DNA of 64,000 bases. It comes from an uncultured Eubacteriales bacterium (lineage in GTDB: Bacteria > Bacillota > Clostridia > Christensenellales > Aristaeellaceae). Of this stretch, positions 1 to 8,490 are shown piece after piece. The stretch spans positions 1-64,000 of the forward strand of contig CACYTF010000002.1 of NCBI GenBank assembly GCA_902777335.1, given 5' to 3'. How positions within the stretch are numbered: the stretch's first letter is position 1; each line of letters begins with the position of its first letter. The notes under the pieces were generated by a model, which worked only from the letters and a program-made list of their open reading frames with translations, was not told the DNA's origin and ran no database searches. Position numbers and translations under genes: made by a program.

Positions 1-1
1 C

Positions 2-253
2 ATGCACTACGAATTGCTGGCTGTGAGGTCGCGTTACTTCAAGGAGGACCCAAAGGGGGTAAGTGAAATGTGCAAGGCGATGGAAGATATGCGCAACGAA
101 GCGTTGGAGAGGGGACGTACCGAAGGGCATCTGAATACTTTGATTGAATCTGTGCGCAGTCTGAAAGCCAAGCTGGGACTTTCAGATCAGCAGGTGAAGG
201 ATGCCCTCAACATTACCAATGAGGATTGGGAACAGATTGCCCTCAGGGTATAG
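2..253 (+). CDS. C-terminal part of an Rpn-family (PD-(D/E)XK recombination-promoting nuclease/putative transposase) protein, cut by window edge
   Basis: The frame is open from the first bases of the window, so the gene almost certainly begins upstream and only about 83 residues are visible. The segment SRYFKEDPKGVSEMCKAMED followed by NEALERGRTEG is typical of the C-terminal region of Firmicutes Rpn proteins, whose N-terminal PD-(D/E)XK nuclease core would lie outside the window. The tail (LGLSDQQVKDALNIT) resembles the short helical end of the family. No catalytic residue can be checked. Rpn proteins promote RecA-independent recombination and often occur in many diverged genomic copies. Family assignment is by pattern recognition; the true start is not visible. 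Confidence 0.65.
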   Translation: MHYELLAVRSRYFKEDPKGVSEMCKAMEDMRNEALERGRTEGHLNTLIESVRSLKAKLGLSDQQVKDALNITNEDWEQIALRV

Positions 254-297
254 TACTGAAGGCGAGAAACAGCCAGTAGTCAGTGGAATCAGGAAAA

Positions 298-332
298 GGG
301 ACACCGGGGACAGACACAGAAGAACCGTCCCC
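298..332. repeat. Short palindromic dispersed-repeat-like sequence
   Basis: A 6-bp inverted repeat (GGGGAC at 306-311, GTCCCC at 327-332) frames a segment reading GACAGACACAGAAGAACC. Similar GGGACAC/GGTTCTTCTGTGTC sequences recur as intergenic repeats in many clostridial genomes. It lies between the Rpn-like gene and a terminator and codes for nothing recognisable. Confidence 0.35.
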
Positions 333-358
333 AGTGGGCCAAGAATTGATCAACAAAA

Positions 359-387
359 GGCGAATCTGCCGCAGGGGCAGATTCGCC
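359..387. terminator. Bidirectional intrinsic terminator between converging genes
   Basis: Perfect 12-bp arms (GGCGAATCTGCC at 359-370, GGCAGATTCGCC at 376-387) enclose a 5-nt loop. T-rich sequence follows on both strands (CTTTCTTGATTTT on plus, TTTTGTTG on minus). It sits 11 bases past the hydrolase stop on the minus strand and about 100 bases past the Rpn-like gene on the plus strand. Confidence 0.85.
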
Positions 388-398
388 CTTTCTTGATT

Positions 399-1139
399 TT
401 ATTGCTTTGCCATCCAGCTTCTCACCGCCTCGACCGCCTGGTCCAGGTGGTGGGTGTAGCAGTGGTCGTCGCCGGGGATCAGCACCAGGTCGCAGTGCTT
501 GTAGGCCTTGGCGGCCTCGATGCCGTACTGCACCGGCACGGCGTCGTCGGCGTCGCCGTGGACGATCAGCACCGGGCCGTCGTAGCGGGCGATGGCCTCC
601 TCCACGTGGATGGTCTGGGCCACCCGGGCATAGTTGCCGTCCAGCTTGCGGCCGTCCCAGGCGTCCAGCGTGTCCGGGATGCGGTCCGGGTCAAACTGCA
701 GGCCCAGCAGCTCGCCCTTGCGGGCCAGCTCCGGGATCATGCAGGCCGGGGACAGCGGGATCAGGCCCTTGATCACGTCGTGCTTCAGGCCGCCGGCCAG
801 CATCACCGTCAGGCCGCCCTGGGAGTGGCCGCACAGGTACAGGTCGGTGACGAAGTCCAGGCTCCGGGCGTAGTCGATCACCGTCAGGGCGTTGGTCAGC
901 CACTTGTACAGCGTGTGCTTGCGGAACTCGCCGTCGCTGTGGCCGTGGCCGTACATGTCCACCCGCAGCGTGGCGTAGCCGATTTCGTTCAGCGCCCGGG
1001 ACACGGCCACGATGTGGTCCTCCTCCTTGTAGCCGGTGAAGCCGTGGATCACGATCACCAGCGGGCACTTCTCCCCCGCCATCGCGGCGGGCATGTCCAG
1101 CACCGCGTCCAGCTTCAGGCCGTCATCGATAATATACAT
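399..1139 (-). CDS. Alpha/beta-hydrolase, feruloyl/cinnamoyl-esterase-like
   Basis: A 246-residue cytoplasmic serine hydrolase of the alpha/beta-hydrolase fold. The nucleophile elbow GHSQGG, the oxyanion segment HGFTG, the acid segment HGDADDAVP and the C-terminal DDHCYTHH supply a complete Ser-Asp-His triad. The HGFTG plus GHSQGG combination and the size resemble Est1E/LJ0536-type feruloyl esterases, which release hydroxycinnamates from plant cell wall. The start at MYIIDD is chosen because GGGAG lies about 7 bases upstream; an in-frame ATG 36 bases earlier has no such site. No signal peptide is seen, so any substrate would be taken up first. The substrate is uncertain; the fold is not. Confidence 0.8.
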   Translation of the reverse strand: MYIIDDGLKLDAVLDMPAAMAGEKCPLVIVIHGFTGYKEEDHIVAVSRALNEIGYATLRVDMYGHGHSDGEFRKHTLYKWLTNALTVIDYARSLDFVTDLYLCGHSQGGLTVMLAGGLKHDVIKGLIPLSPACMIPELARKGELLGLQFDPDRIPDTLDAWDGRKLDGNYARVAQTIHVEEAIARYDGPVLIVHGDADDAVPVQYGIEAAKAYKHCDLVLIPGDDHCYTHHLDQAVEAVRSWMAKQ

Positions 1140-1175
1140 AGCATCTCTCCCATTCCTGTATGCGCATCGAGGCAA

Positions 1176-2756
1176 TCAGATGTCCAGCAGGTCGCTGTAA
1201 GCCTTCAGCGCGCCGTCGGTGTCGTGGGCGAGCACGCGCTTGGCGAGCACCTTGCCCAGCTGCACGCCCTCCTGGTCGAAGCTGTTCACGTTCCAGCAGA
1301 AGCCCTGGAACATGACCTTGTTCTCGAAGTGGCTGAGCAGCGCGCCCAGGCTCTCCGGGGTCAGCCGATCGCCGATGATGATGCTGGAGGGGCGGCCGCC
1401 GGCGAAGGCCTTGTTGGGGTTGGCGTCGTCCTTGCCGCAGGCGAAGGCCATGATCTGGGCGGCCACGTTGGCGCAGAGCTTCTGCTGGCTGGTGCTGCCC
1501 TGAATGTCCACGTCCATGCCCGCCTGGTTGCGACGGAAGCCCACGAACTGCAGCGGCACGATGTCGGTGCCCTGATGCAAGAGCTGGTAGAACGAGTGCT
1601 GGCCATTGGTGCCGGGCTCGCCGAAGATCACCGGGCCGGTGGGATAGCCCACGGGCTCGCCGAAGCGGTTCACGGACTTGCCGTTGGACTCCATGTCCAG
1701 CTGCTGCAGGTGCGCCGGGAAGCGGCTGAGCGCCTGGGAGTACGGCAGCACCGCCGTGGCCGGGAAGCCCAGCACATTGCGCTCGTACACGCCGATCAGC
1801 GCGTCCAGCATGGCGGGGTTCTTCAGCGGGTCGGTATTCTTCGCCAGCGCGTCCGCCTGGGCGGCGCCGTCCAGGAAGCGCTGGAACACCTCGGGCCCGA
1901 AGGCCAGCGACAGCACCGCGCCGCCCACGCAGGACGTGGAGGAGTAGCGCCCGCCGATGAAGTCGTCCATGAAGAAGGCGGCCAGGTAGTCGCTGCTCTT
2001 GGCCAGCGGCGAGGTCTCGCTGGTGACGGCCACCATGTGGCGGGAGGCGTCCAGCCCCGCGGCCTTCAGCGCGTCCTTCACGAAGGCCTCGTTGGTCAGC
2101 GTCTCCAGCGTGGTGCCGGACTTGGACACCAGCACGAACAGCGAGCGGGACACGTCGATGCTCTTCAGCACGCTGGCCGCGTCGTCCGGGTCCACGTTGC
2201 TGATGAAGCGGGCCTCCATTTTGAAGGCGCCGTTCTGCCTGGCCCACTGCTCCAGCGCCAGATACATGGCCCGGGGGCCCAGGTCGCTGCCGCCGATGCC
2301 GATCTGCACCACGGTGGTGAACCTCTCGCCCGCGGCGTTGGTGATCTCGCCGGCGTGCACCTTCCGGGCGAACTCCGCCGCCTTGCGCTGCTGCTCGGCG
2401 TAGAACGCGCGCTTGTCCACGCCGTCCACCGTCACCGCGCCGGCCTGCTGGCCGCGGGTCAGCTGATGCAGCACCCGGCGCTTTTCGCCGGTGTTGATGA
2501 TCTCGCCGCCCAGCAGGGCCTCGTACTTCTCCGCCAGCTGGGCCTCGCCCGCCAGTTCGGCCAGCGCGGCGAGTATGTCGTCGTCCACGGCCTTGGCCGC
2601 GTAGTTGTAGGTCAGGCCCGCCGCCATCGGCACGCTGTACTTGGCCACGCGCGCCGCGCCCGCCGCGCCGGCCATGGCCCGGGGCAGGTCCACGCGCCCG
2701 AGGGCACACAGCTTTTCAAAGCCCTTCAACGCATCCAGATTCTTCCAGGAGATCAT
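1176..2756 (-). CDS. pgi: Glucose-6-phosphate isomerase
   Basis: A 526-residue enzyme interconverting glucose-6-phosphate and fructose-6-phosphate in glycolysis and gluconeogenesis. Hallmarks are IGIGGSDLGPR in the sugar-phosphate site, VSKSGTTLET, and the signature GEPGTNGQHSFYQL. The length is close to the longer E. coli-type enzymes (about 550). The start MISWKN is preferred over an upstream in-frame ATG because AAAGGGTG lies about 8 bases before it. It has its own promoter just upstream and probably forms a single-gene unit; the esterase-like gene begins 36 bases downstream and may be read through. Confidence 0.96.
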   Translation of the reverse strand: MISWKNLDALKGFEKLCALGRVDLPRAMAGAAGAARVAKYSVPMAAGLTYNYAAKAVDDDILAALAELAGEAQLAEKYEALLGGEIINTGEKRRVLHQLTRGQQAGAVTVDGVDKRAFYAEQQRKAAEFARKVHAGEITNAAGERFTTVVQIGIGGSDLGPRAMYLALEQWARQNGAFKMEARFISNVDPDDAASVLKSIDVSRSLFVLVSKSGTTLETLTNEAFVKDALKAAGLDASRHMVAVTSETSPLAKSSDYLAAFFMDDFIGGRYSSTSCVGGAVLSLAFGPEVFQRFLDGAAQADALAKNTDPLKNPAMLDALIGVYERNVLGFPATAVLPYSQALSRFPAHLQQLDMESNGKSVNRFGEPVGYPTGPVIFGEPGTNGQHSFYQLLHQGTDIVPLQFVGFRRNQAGMDVDIQGSTSQQKLCANVAAQIMAFACGKDDANPNKAFAGGRPSSIIIGDRLTPESLGALLSHFENKVMFQGFCWNVNSFDQEGVQLGKVLAKRVLAHDTDGALKAYSDLLDI

Positions 2757-2795
2757 AAGCAAACACCCTTTCCTAAACGGTATTTCAACAGTGCT

Positions 2796-2825
2796 ATTAT
2801 AGCGCAAAACCCCCGCGCTTGTCCA
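2796..2825 (-). promoter_or_regulatory. Sigma-A promoter for pgi
   Basis: On the minus strand TGGACA (2820-2825) and TATAAT (2796-2801) are separated by 18 bases. The -35 box lies inside the loop of the terminator of the gene upstream, so terminator and promoter share DNA. Confidence 0.65.
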
Positions 2826-2843
2826 GTGATCGCGCGGGGGTTT
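2807..2843 (-). terminator. Intrinsic terminator of the SH3-domain gene
   Basis: A perfect 12-bp GC-rich stem (AAACCCCCGCGC at 2807-2818 with its complement at 2832-2843) ends in a short U run on the minus strand. It begins 13 bases after the SH3 gene stop. Confidence 0.75.
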
Positions 2844-2855
2844 GCCTGCGGTTTG

Positions 2856-3356
2856 CTATTTCACGCGCCTCAGGTATATGGCGTACACCCAGCCGGTATA
2901 GCCGTTGTACTTGATCTTCACCCAGCTGCCGCTCTGCTTTTCGATGGTGACCAGCTTGCCGGGCTTCAGCTTGCCGTAGCACCAGCTGTCGTTGCTGGGC
3001 TTGGTGTGCACCCAGAGGTTGTCCACCGAGGTGTACTTGCACTTGCTGGTGGAATAGTCCACCGACCACAGGTAGCGCCGGTCCACATAGCCGGAGCCGC
3101 CGCGGTACCTCACGTACCACCAGCCGTTCTTGTCGGAGCGGTAGACCACGATGTCGCCCCGCTTCAGGTAGTCCTTGACATATCCGCCCGCGCTGGCGCG
3201 CACGCGAAGCCGGTTGTACTTGTTGCTGGTGGCCACCACATAGGCCCCGTGGGGGTTCTTGGCGCTCGCGGCCAGCGCGGGCGCGGCGGTGAGCGTCAGC
3301 AAAACCGCTATCATCGCAACGCAGAGCGCGCGCTTGATCACACCGGAAAACTTCAT
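2856..3356 (-). CDS. Secreted protein with two bacterial SH3-like (SH3b) domains
   Basis: A 166-residue exported protein. Residues 1-29 are a classical signal peptide (basic start, hydrophobic core, ALA-A cleavage). Two SH3b-type repeats follow, each with an NRLRVRAS or DNLWVHTKP segment, then a GDIV or GKLVTIEK turn, then WWYVRYRGGSGYV or SWVKIKYNGYTGWV. Such domains bind cell-wall peptides and often accompany a hydrolase domain, but none is present here. It may act as a wall-binding adaptor (inference). AAGGAGG lies 9 bases before the ATG, and a strong promoter is present. Confidence 0.8.
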   Translation of the reverse strand: MKFSGVIKRALCVAMIAVLLTLTAAPALAASAKNPHGAYVVATSNKYNRLRVRASAGGYVKDYLKRGDIVVYRSDKNGWWYVRYRGGSGYVDRRYLWSVDYSTSKCKYTSVDNLWVHTKPSNDSWCYGKLKPGKLVTIEKQSGSWVKIKYNGYTGWVYAIYLRRVK

Positions 3357-3415
3357 CGAAACAACCTCCTTGGCGCCGGTTCAGCCCCGCCTACCGAGCC
3401 ATCTGTGTTGGTTGT

Positions 3416-3445
3416 ATTATAGCTTATTTCGACACACATTGTCAA
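3416..3445 (-). promoter_or_regulatory. Consensus sigma-A promoter for the SH3-domain gene
   Basis: TTGACA (3440-3445) and TATAAT (3416-3421) on the minus strand are both perfect consensus, with an 18-base spacer, about 60 bases before the start codon. Confidence 0.85.
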
Positions 3446-3488
3446 TATTCTTTGTATTTTTTGTCGCAATTTTAGTCGCTTTTGGAGA

Positions 3489-3563
3489 ATTCCCCTCTCA
3501 GGCGCTTCGCGTCAGCTCTCCCCGTCACCGGGGCGAGCCAAGGCTGCCGCGCGGGTGTACTAA
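3489..3563. repeat. Dispersed intergenic repeat, copy A
   Basis: About 75 bp nearly identical to 41962-42034. It holds an imperfect palindrome (CTCTCCCCGTC then CCGGGGCGAG) and a conserved tail CCAAGGCTGCCGCGCG. It is non-coding. It belongs to a 426-base gene-free stretch (3357-3782) that also holds a promoter, two further repeat pieces and the ftsZ terminator. Confidence 0.75.
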
Positions 3564-3582
3564 ACTCTAACTTCGCGCTATT

Positions 3583-3627
3583 CCGTCACTGGGGCACGTC
3601 AAGGCTGCCGCGCGGGTACGCTGACCT
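3583..3627. repeat. Partial second copy of the dispersed repeat
   Basis: CCGTCACTGGGGC and AAGGCTGCCGCGCGGGT repeat the second half of the copy just upstream, with substitutions. It looks like a degenerate tandem partner. Confidence 0.55.
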
Positions 3628-3650
3628 CGAATCCCGCACTTATCTCCTTG

Positions 3651-3701
3651 CCTCGCCCCCGTGAGGGGGAGAGGTGCCCGCAGGGCGGAGAGGGGGCTCC
3701 C
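3651..3701. repeat. GC-rich palindromic repeat element
   Basis: CCTC-CCCCC-GTGA-GGGGG-GAGG hairpin (3651-3674) followed by GTGCCCGCAGGGCGGAGAGG. Elements of this look are common interspersed repeats in GC-rich Clostridia. No coding sign. Confidence 0.5.
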
Positions 3702-3725
3702 CGCCTGCCGCCCAATATAAACCAG

Positions 3726-3761
3726 AAGGCCCCGACAGAGCCTTTGCTCCGTCGGGGCCTT
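3726..3761 (-). terminator. Terminator of the division cluster (after ftsZ)
   Basis: AAGGCCCCGAC (3726-3736) pairs perfectly with GTCGGGGCCTT (3751-3761) around a 14-nt loop that can fold further. It lies 21 bases past the ftsZ stop on the minus strand. The U tract is weak. Confidence 0.7.
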
Positions 3762-3782
3762 GTCGCATATTAGGTGAAACCC

Positions 3783-5072
3783 TTACTTCTTCTTCATGAA
3801 GCTGGGCACGTCGGGCGCGAAGCCGCGGCGCGCGGGGCGGCTCTCCTGGCCGTCCTCGGGGTTCATGCGGGGGCGGCGGGTCTGCTGGCGCTCGGCCCGG
3901 CGCTGCTCGCGCTGCTCATAGCCGGTGTCGGTGCCCTCCCGGCGGAGCGGGCGCTCGCCGCGGGAGCGGCGCTCGAAGATCGGGGAGACCTCCTCTTCCT
4001 CGTAGCGGGAGGCGCGGGGCGCCCGCGGGGGCTCCTCGGAAGCGCCGTCGCGGTCCTCGGTCAGCGGGGAGGACTTCAGGCTGTCGGTGAAGGCGGGCTT
4101 CTCGAAGCCGGTGGCGATCACGGTGATCTTGACCTCGTCCTGCATGGCCTCGTCGATGCCCGCGCCGAAGATGATGTTGGCCTCGGGATCGGCCGCGGCG
4201 GTGATCAGCTGGGCCGCCTCGTTGATGTCGATGATGGAGGTGTCCGGGCCGCCGGTGATGTTGATCAGCACCGCGCGCGCGCCGTCGATGCTGGTCTCCA
4301 GCATCGGGCTGGAGATGGCCTGCTTGGCGGCGTCCACCATGCGGCTCTCGCCCTTGCCGATGCCGATGCCCATGTGGGCCAGGCCGCGGCTCTGCATGAC
4401 CGTGCGCACGTCGGCGAAGTCCAGGTTGATCAGCGAAGGCACGGCGATCAGGTCGGAAATGCCCTGAATGCCCTGGCGCAGCGTGTCGTCGGCGATCTTG
4501 AAGGCGTCGGTCATCGTGGTGCCCTTGGTGACCACGGACAGCAGGCGGTCGTTGGGAACCACCACCAGGGTGTCCACGTTCGCCTTCAGCTTTTCGATGC
4601 CGGCCTCGGCGTTCTTCATGCGCTGGCGTCCCTCGAACAGGAAGGGCTTGGAGACCACGCCGATGGTCAGTATGCCCAGCTCGCGGGCGGTCTCGGCGAT
4701 GATCGGGGCCGCGCCGGTGCCGGTGCCGCCGCCCATGCCGCAGGTGACAAAGACCAGGTCGGAGCCCTTGATGGTGTTGGCGATCTCGTCGCGGCTCTCC
4801 TCGGCGGCCTTCTGGCCGATCTCCGGGTTCGCGCCCGCGCCCAGGCCCTTGGTCAGCTTCTCGCCGATCTGGATCTGGATGGGGGCCTTGGACAGCGCCA
4901 GGGCCTGCTTATCGGTGTTCACCGCGATGAAATCCACGCCGCGCAGGCCGGAATCCACCATGCGGTTGACGGCGTTCGTTCCCGCGCCGCCCACGCCGAT
5001 GACCTTTATCGCGGCGAAATTGGTCTCTTCTTCGTTATTGACGGTCTTGTCTTCCATTTCAAATTCCAACAC
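3783..5072 (-). CDS. ftsZ: Cell division GTPase FtsZ
   Basis: The 429-residue tubulin-like GTPase that polymerises into the Z-ring. The tubulin signature GGGTGTG lies at about 114-120, and the T7-loop and synergy residues ([11 protein letters not shown]) are present. The conserved core ends near 320 and is followed by a charged linker rich in R and E (about 90 residues). The last residues DVPSFMKKK form the C-terminal peptide that binds FtsA and other partners. The start is a GTG at 5070-5072 with GAGGGGG about 8 bases upstream; an ATG five codons later has a weaker site. It is last in the dcw cluster, 47 bases after ftsA. Confidence 0.97.
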   Translation of the reverse strand: MLEFEMEDKTVNNEEETNFAAIKVIGVGGAGTNAVNRMVDSGLRGVDFIAVNTDKQALALSKAPIQIQIGEKLTKGLGAGANPEIGQKAAEESRDEIANTIKGSDLVFVTCGMGGGTGTGAAPIIAETARELGILTIGVVSKPFLFEGRQRMKNAEAGIEKLKANVDTLVVVPNDRLLSVVTKGTTMTDAFKIADDTLRQGIQGISDLIAVPSLINLDFADVRTVMQSRGLAHMGIGIGKGESRMVDAAKQAISSPMLETSIDGARAVLINITGGPDTSIIDINEAAQLITAAADPEANIIFGAGIDEAMQDEVKITVIATGFEKPAFTDSLKSSPLTEDRDGASEEPPRAPRASRYEEEEVSPIFERRSRGERPLRREGTDTGYEQREQRRAERQQTRRPRMNPEDGQESRPARRGFAPDVPSFMKKK

Positions 5073-5119
5073 AAGGCATCCCCCTCGTCAGTGTAATGTG
5101 GTCGGTAATGTATCTATGA

Positions 5120-6310
5120 TCAACCGCGCCCGCCGAAGAGATTCTTCAGGCGGCTGCTCAGACGTTCATCCTGGCCGTCCTGGCGCTCTATGGAGTCGAA
5201 CACCAGATCCGCCAAACCCAGCGACGCCGAGAACACAGGGCTGTTCAGCTTGGACGACTTGGCGGCGGAAACCTTGATGGGCCGGTCCAGCCGCGCCGCC
5301 AGGGCCTCCCGCGCGCCGCGCATCAGCGCGATGCCGCCGCCGGTGAGGAACACCTGCGAGCGCTTGCTCAAAAAGGGCTCCGCGTCGTTGCGCACGGTCA
5401 TGTCGATCATGTCCGCCAGCTCGCCGAAGCTCTCCTCCACGATCTTGCTGACCTGATCCCGCGGGAAGGTCATGCGCCGCCCGGCGTCGTCGAACACCTC
5501 GGAGAAGGAGTTCTGGTCGAACTCGTCCGGGTTGAAAACGTAGTTGCGCTTAATCTGCTCCGCGGCGCGCATCGGTATGCGCAGCTTGGTGGCCAGATCG
5601 GCGGTGATGTGTCCGCCGCCCCGGGGCAGCACCGCGTGATAGATGATGGCGTCGCCCTCCACCACGCTCAGCTCTGTGTTCAGATAGCCCACGTCGATCA
5701 GCACCGCGGCGCGGTCGCGGTCGTCCAGCGACAGCACCAGCAGGCTCTCGCCCAGCGTACAGGAGAGGAAGCCGAGTATCGTGATGTTCTGGCGGCCGAT
5801 CATCTCCGAGACGTCCTCGATGAACTGGGGATCGGCGACGATGAACGTGGTCATCGCCCGCAGCCTGGAGCCGCGGCCCCCCGGCGTCATGGTCTTCTTG
5901 CCGTCGTCCACGATGAACCACGAGGGCGTGCGGTGCATCACCAGGCCGCCTTCATCGACGATGCGCAGCTTGTCGGCGGCGGCGTCCTGCACGGCGTTGA
6001 TCGCCGCCTCGTCCACCATGCCGTCCGGCAGCTCCACCTCGGATTCGCAGGCGCGCACATGGATGTATTCCCCGGGCACGCCCACGTAGATCTCCTTGAT
6101 CTTGGAATTGGCCTCCAGCTCCGCCGCGGCGATGGAATCGCGCACGCGCTGGATCATCTGGCCCGGCGTATTCCAATCGCCGTCGGAATAGCCGTCATAG
6201 GGCACCGTGCCCGAGCCGATGATGTCCAGGCGGTCCATGCCGCCGCTCTGCGCGATCACCGTGACGATCTTGGAGGTTCCGAATTCTATGGCCGCGATTT
6301 GCGTCTTCAT
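5120..6310 (-). CDS. ftsA: Cell division protein FtsA
   Basis: A 396-residue actin-fold protein that tethers FtsZ to the membrane. The N-terminal AIEFGTSKIVT is the phosphate-1 motif, a SHS2/1C-like insert (EIYVGVPGEYI) follows, LIDVGYLNTEL is phosphate 2 and VFLTGGGIALM is the adenosine motif. The C-terminal RLKNLFGGRG after a short linker is the expected amphipathic membrane-targeting helix. It lies directly upstream of ftsZ in the usual order and has its own candidate promoter, so ftsA-ftsZ can be expressed apart from the wall genes. It is somewhat diverged from model FtsA proteins, but context and motifs agree. Confidence 0.9.
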   Translation of the reverse strand: MKTQIAAIEFGTSKIVTVIAQSGGMDRLDIIGSGTVPYDGYSDGDWNTPGQMIQRVRDSIAAAELEANSKIKEIYVGVPGEYIHVRACESEVELPDGMVDEAAINAVQDAAADKLRIVDEGGLVMHRTPSWFIVDDGKKTMTPGGRGSRLRAMTTFIVADPQFIEDVSEMIGRQNITILGFLSCTLGESLLVLSLDDRDRAAVLIDVGYLNTELSVVEGDAIIYHAVLPRGGGHITADLATKLRIPMRAAEQIKRNYVFNPDEFDQNSFSEVFDDAGRRMTFPRDQVSKIVEESFGELADMIDMTVRNDAEPFLSKRSQVFLTGGGIALMRGAREALAARLDRPIKVSAAKSSKLNSPVFSASLGLADLVFDSIERQDGQDERLSSRLKNLFGGRG

Positions 6311-6371
6311 AACCGTTGTTGACCCACCCTATTCCTGTGTTTCACTGCTATACATAGTCCAACATACCCGT

Positions 6372-6401
6372 ATTATACATGGATTTGTTTAGATATGCAA
6401 A
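6372..6401 (-). promoter_or_regulatory. Candidate sigma-A promoter for ftsA-ftsZ
   Basis: Minus-strand TATAAT at 6372-6377 with TTTGCA at 6396-6401, spacer 18. It lies in the 174-base gap between ftsQ/divIB and ftsA, the only sizeable gap in the cluster apart from murD-mraY. Confidence 0.55.
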
Positions 6402-6484
6402 CACGAAAGGCCCCATTTTCCCGATTTTCGGCAGTTTTCAAAATAGTTTCAAATTTGCGGCACGGGTTTGTCACGATACCGGAA

Positions 6485-7297
6485 TCAGCTCGCCGGGGCG
6501 GTTTCGGGGGCCGTTTCGGCGGCTTCCTCCCCCTCCTGGGCCGCCTCGGCGTCCTCCGGCTCGACCGCCGGCGGACGGTAGTCGGCCTTGGTGCCGCTGG
6601 AGACGTCCAGCAGCCCCGAGGTCTCGCCCCGGGTCTCCAGGTCGGAAAGCGCCCCCGCCATCCAGGCGATCTTGGCGTCCATGCTCTGGGCGTTGCCCAG
6701 CGTCACCGTCATGCCCGTGCGGGTGATGACGCGCATATCCTCGGTGTCGGCCACGCTGAGCTCGGCCACGTAGCGCGTCGCGCCCTGCTTTTTCAGCGCC
6801 TCCACCACCGCCTTCATGGCGGCGCAGCGCCCGTCCCCCGTGTCCAGCTGGCGGCCCAGCGTGTAGTAGGCGGCCTTGATGCCGGTCACGTAGATCACGT
6901 CCCCCTCCGGCAGCCGGTCCGTCACCCGCACCACGTAGGCGTCCGAATCCAGCACCAGTATCTTGCCCGCCTGCAAAATCAGCGCGTCCAGCGTGCGGGG
7001 CCGCACGGTGAGCACCAGCGTGTCGGGCAGCCGCTTCTCCAGGCTCACGAAGGCCAGCTGGCCGCTGCTCTCCACGTCCAGATGCACCCGCGCCTCGTCC
7101 ACGGCACTCATGCGCCCGCCCAGGCATATGCCGGACAGGTGGACCACCTCGGCGTCCGAAAGGTCCCCCGCGCCGACGACGCGCACGTTGCGCACCACGA
7201 ACACGACGTTCGCCAGCAATATCCACAGCGCCGCGATCAGCACCGCGATCGCCGCGATCCACGGGCCCATGGGCTGTCTCTTCCGTCTTTTGCGCAT
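6485..7297 (-). CDS. ftsQ: Divisome protein FtsQ/DivIB
   Basis: A 270-residue bitopic protein: a basic N-terminus (MRKRRKR), one membrane span at about 12-33, then an extracytoplasmic POTRA-like region beginning VRNVRVVGAGDLSDAEVVHLSGI and a beta domain (VSLEKRLPDTLVLTVRPR). The acidic Ala/Glu-rich tail is low complexity. The family forms the FtsQ/DivIB-FtsL-DivIC subcomplex that controls septal wall synthesis. GGAGGAAGCT lies just before the ATG; the same frame stays open far upstream across ftsW, but that extension is an artefact. The gap to ftsW is 32 bases. DivIC is not visible in the window. Confidence 0.87.
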   Translation of the reverse strand: MRKRRKRQPMGPWIAAIAVLIAALWILLANVVFVVRNVRVVGAGDLSDAEVVHLSGICLGGRMSAVDEARVHLDVESSGQLAFVSLEKRLPDTLVLTVRPRTLDALILQAGKILVLDSDAYVVRVTDRLPEGDVIYVTGIKAAYYTLGRQLDTGDGRCAAMKAVVEALKKQGATRYVAELSVADTEDMRVITRTGMTVTLGNAQSMDAKIAWMAGALSDLETRGETSGLLDVSSGTKADYRPPAVEPEDAEAAQEGEEAAETAPETAPAS

Positions 7298-7329
7298 AGC
7301 TTCCTCCGTCCCGGCCCGGGCCTTGCCCC

Positions 7330-8490
7330 TCACTTTTCCGCGGCCGATATGTTCATCAATACCGCCACGGCGGCCATCAGTATCGATATGGACGTGCCGC
7401 CCGCGCTGAAGAACGGCAGCGGCAGGCCCGTGGTGGGCATCATGCCGATGACCACGGCCACGTTCAGCACGCACTGCACGCCGATCATGCAGGTGATGCC
7501 CCCGGCCAGCAGGCTGCCGAACCGGTCCTCGCAGCGCATGGCCACCCGAAGGCCGAAGAACAGGAACGCCCCGAACAGCGCCAGCACCGCCATGCAGCCC
7601 ACCCAGCCCGTGTCCTCCCCCACCACGGCGAATATGAAGTCGGACTCCGGATAGGGCAGGAAGGCAAACTTCTGGCGGCCCATGCCCGGCCCCATGCCGA
7701 ACAGGCCGCCGGAACCGAAGGCCAGCAGCGATTGGGAGAGCTGGTAGCCCTCGTTGGTCATGAAGTCGAAGGGGTGGCGGAAGGACATCAGCCGCGCGCG
7801 GCGATAGTCCTCGGACAGCGCGTAGAAGACGCCAAGCGCCGTGCCCGCCGCGCCGATCAGGCCCAGGTGGCCCCAGCGCGCGCCGGCGAGCATCGCCATG
7901 ACGGCGGTGACGATCAGTATGCTGCCGGCGGTGGACAGGTTCGGCTGAAGCAGTATCAGCATGAACACCAGCCCCGGCAGTATGAACAGCGGCACAAGGC
8001 CCCGGAAGAGCCGGGTGACGTCCCGGTTCTTCTGGCTGAGCGCCCGCGCCAGGTAGAGTATGATGGCGTACTTCGCCAGCTCCGAGGGCTGAAAGCTGAC
8101 CGGCCCCAGCCGCAGCCAGCGCCGGGAGCCGTTCAGCATCTTGCCGATGCCGGGCACGGCCACCAGCGCCAGCATGGCGACGCTCACCGCCAGCAGGCCC
8201 CCGCACAGCGCGGGGCGGGCCAGCGTCCGGTAGTCGACGCGCAGCACGGCGGCCATCGCAACCGCCCCGACGCCGATGCCCAGCAGCTGGGCCGTGACCT
8301 CCGAGAGCGCGCCGCCGTTGTCCTGGGCGTTGTAGTAGCTGGCGGCGTACAGCGTCATCAGCCCCACCGCCATGAGCAGCGCGAAGGTCACGGCCAGCCC
8401 CCGGTCCACGTTTTTCAGCCTGATATGGTTTGTACTTCTCGGCGCCGCGCCGGGCAGCGCCTCATTGGCCCCGCGGACGGGCCGCAGCAT
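7330..8490 (-). CDS. ftsW: Septal peptidoglycan polymerase FtsW (SEDS family)
   Basis: A 386-residue polytopic membrane protein with about ten spans. SEDS hallmarks include GSRRWLRLGPVSFQPSELAKYA, a QPN segment (LLQPNLSTAGS) and the C-terminal MIGVQCVLNVAVVIGMMPTTGLPLPFFSAGGTS region. It polymerises lipid II together with the class B transpeptidase encoded upstream. The ATG overlaps the murD stop (TGATG), so translation is coupled. An in-frame TTG one codon earlier is less likely. Position after murD matches Firmicutes dcw order, except that murG does not follow. Confidence 0.95.
   Translation of the reverse strand: MLRPVRGANEALPGAAPRSTNHIRLKNVDRGLAVTFALLMAVGLMTLYAASYYNAQDNGGALSEVTAQLLGIGVGAVAMAAVLRVDYRTLARPALCGGLLAVSVAMLALVAVPGIGKMLNGSRRWLRLGPVSFQPSELAKYAIILYLARALSQKNRDVTRLFRGLVPLFILPGLVFMLILLQPNLSTAGSILIVTAVMAMLAGARWGHLGLIGAAGTALGVFYALSEDYRRARLMSFRHPFDFMTNEGYQLSQSLLAFGSGGLFGMGPGMGRQKFAFLPYPESDFIFAVVGEDTGWVGCMAVLALFGAFLFFGLRVAMRCEDRFGSLLAGGITCMIGVQCVLNVAVVIGMMPTTGLPLPFFSAGGTSISILMAAVAVLMNISAAEK

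Noticed and set aside
201-3422. A 1073-codon plus-strand open frame
   Set aside because: It lies antisense to the hydrolase, pgi and SH3 genes, is dominated by R, H, V, A and Q, and has no domain. GC-rich codon bias on the other strand leaves this frame open.
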